NCBI GenBank assembly: GCA_015655225.1
Contig: JAATFK010000235.1
Coordinates: 1-6,140, forward strand
Source: Solirubrobacterales bacterium
GTDB lineage: Bacteria > Actinomycetota > Thermoleophilia > Solirubrobacterales > Solirubrobacteraceae
Length of the DNA stretch: 6,140 nt
Reading direction: 5' to 3'
In this document: piece by piece, positions 5,831 to 6,140 of the stretch
Layout of the letters: each line of letters begins with the position of its first letter
Numbering within the stretch: position 1 is the first letter of the stretch
Made by a program: the position numbers and the translations under genes
The notes under the pieces: generated by a model
Seen by the model: only the letters and a program-made list of their open reading frames with translations
Databases searched by the model: none
Told to the model about the DNA's origin: nothing

Positions 5831-5857
5831 TCAAGTCTCACCGACGGACGCCGATCA
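5831..5857 (+). promoter_or_regulatory. Strong sigma-28 promoter for the second rod gene
   Basis: The -35 TCAAGTCT (5831-5838, 6/8), an 11-nt spacer and the -10 GCCGATCA (5850-5857, 7/8) make the best match to the FliA consensus in the window. The predicted +1 is near 5864, giving a leader of about 80 nt. It begins 8 bp after the preceding stop codon. Confidence 0.8.
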
Positions 5858-5863
5858 CCCGGC

Positions 5864-5943
5864 ACGAAGAGTGGAGCGCACCGGCCGGACCGCACCTCGC
5901 GGAAGCCGCGCTCCCTACACGGTCAACCGCTAGAGGGAAACGG
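5864..5943 (+). other. Structured 5' leader of the second rod gene
   Basis: The predicted leader can form a 7-bp stem, GGAGCGC (5873-5879) with GCGCTCC (5908-5914), or a small hairpin, CGCGG (5898-5902) with CCGCG (5906-5910). These share bases 5908-5910, so they exclude each other. A short frame from GTG 5871 to TAG 5931 would encode 20 residues ending PYTVNR. The real ribosome site AGAGGG (5932-5937) begins within that stop codon. Whether any of this is functional is unknown. Confidence 0.3.
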
Positions 5944-6140
5944 ATGCTCGAAGGCCTCTATTCCGCGGCCGCCGGCATGGCGGCGCAGCAGCAGCGACTC
6001 GACGGGATCTCGAACGACCTCGCGAACGTCTCGACGACGGGCTACAAGTCGGAGCGCATCGGCTTCCGGGACCTGCTCTACAACTCGCCCGGCGACGCCG
6101 CCGGCGCGGGCGTCGGCCTCGGTGCCGGCTCCGCCGCCGA
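5944..6140 (+). CDS. Second FlgF/FlgG-family rod protein (N-terminal part; continues beyond window)
   Basis: The ATG at 5944 is preceded by AGAGGG with 6 nt spacing. Sixty-five residues are visible and the frame is open at the window end. The N-terminal rod domain is clear: GLYSAAAGMAAQQQRLDGIS (4-23), NDLANVSTTGYKSERIGF (24-41), then RDLLYN. The pattern matches the first rod gene (GLYxAAxGM, LANxSTxGYK), so the two are tandem paralogues, most likely the FlgF/FlgG pair (FlhO/FlhP in Bacillus). A Gly/Ala-rich stretch follows (about 50-65), which commonly precedes the D1 domain in FlgG-like proteins. The gene has its own sigma-28-like promoter and a leader of about 80 nt. Which of FlgF or FlgG it is cannot be settled without the C-terminus. 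Confidence 0.88.
   Translation, partial: MLEGLYSAAAGMAAQQQRLDGISNDLANVSTTGYKSERIGFRDLLYNSPGDAAGAGVGLGAGSAA

Noticed and set aside
5044..5895. A 283-codon minus-strand frame opposite the first rod gene
   Set aside because: It has no recognisable domain and lies opposite a gene with clear rod-domain signatures at both ends.

Overview
The window is a piece of a flagellar gene cluster from a very GC-rich bacterium. Arg, Ala and Gly dominate the proteins, and third codon positions are nearly all G or C. A FliA/WhiG-type sigma factor, an FliD cap, rod/hook proteins and a TPR-glycosyltransferase together suggest a motile high-GC actinobacterium. A Thermoleophilia/Solirubrobacterales member such as a Conexibacter relative is my best guess, but this is inference because no phylogenetic marker is present.

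Layout: two gene sets diverge from a control region at about 3973-4247. Leftward (minus strand) run an 816-aa GT2 glycosyltransferase with TPR repeats (1522-3972), an 85-aa FlaG-like protein (1179-1436) and fliD (1175 to beyond the left edge; 391 residues visible). Rightward (plus strand) run a sigma-28 (FliA-type) gene (4248-5060), a complete 229-aa FlgF/FlgG-family rod protein (5134-5823) and the first 65 residues of a second rod-family protein (5944 to beyond the right edge).

How they fit together: the sigma factor is surrounded by its own probable target promoters. The hexamer TCAAGT occurs exactly four times in the window, counting both strands. Each copy lies just upstream of a flagellar gene or gene pair, oriented toward it. 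Two copies (before flaG-fliD and before the second rod gene) are followed after the canonical sigma-28 spacing by GCCGATCG or GCCGATCA. One (before the first rod gene) has a weaker -10, placed so that transcription would begin at about the ATG. One (before the glycosyltransferase) is weak. A fifth candidate, with a good -10 only, precedes the sigma gene and would give autoregulation. The glycosyltransferase probably modifies flagellin or another flagellar protein; FliD caps the filament; FlaG-like proteins influence filament length or assembly; the two rod proteins belong to the rod or hook-proximal structure.

I saw no transposon, CRISPR array, tRNA or rRNA, and no defence system or other wholly new system. 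The points most worth following are the sigma-28-like promoter set (including its use for rod genes), the concentration of the rare Arg codon AGA in the structural genes fliD and flgF/G, and the apparently leaderless first rod gene.
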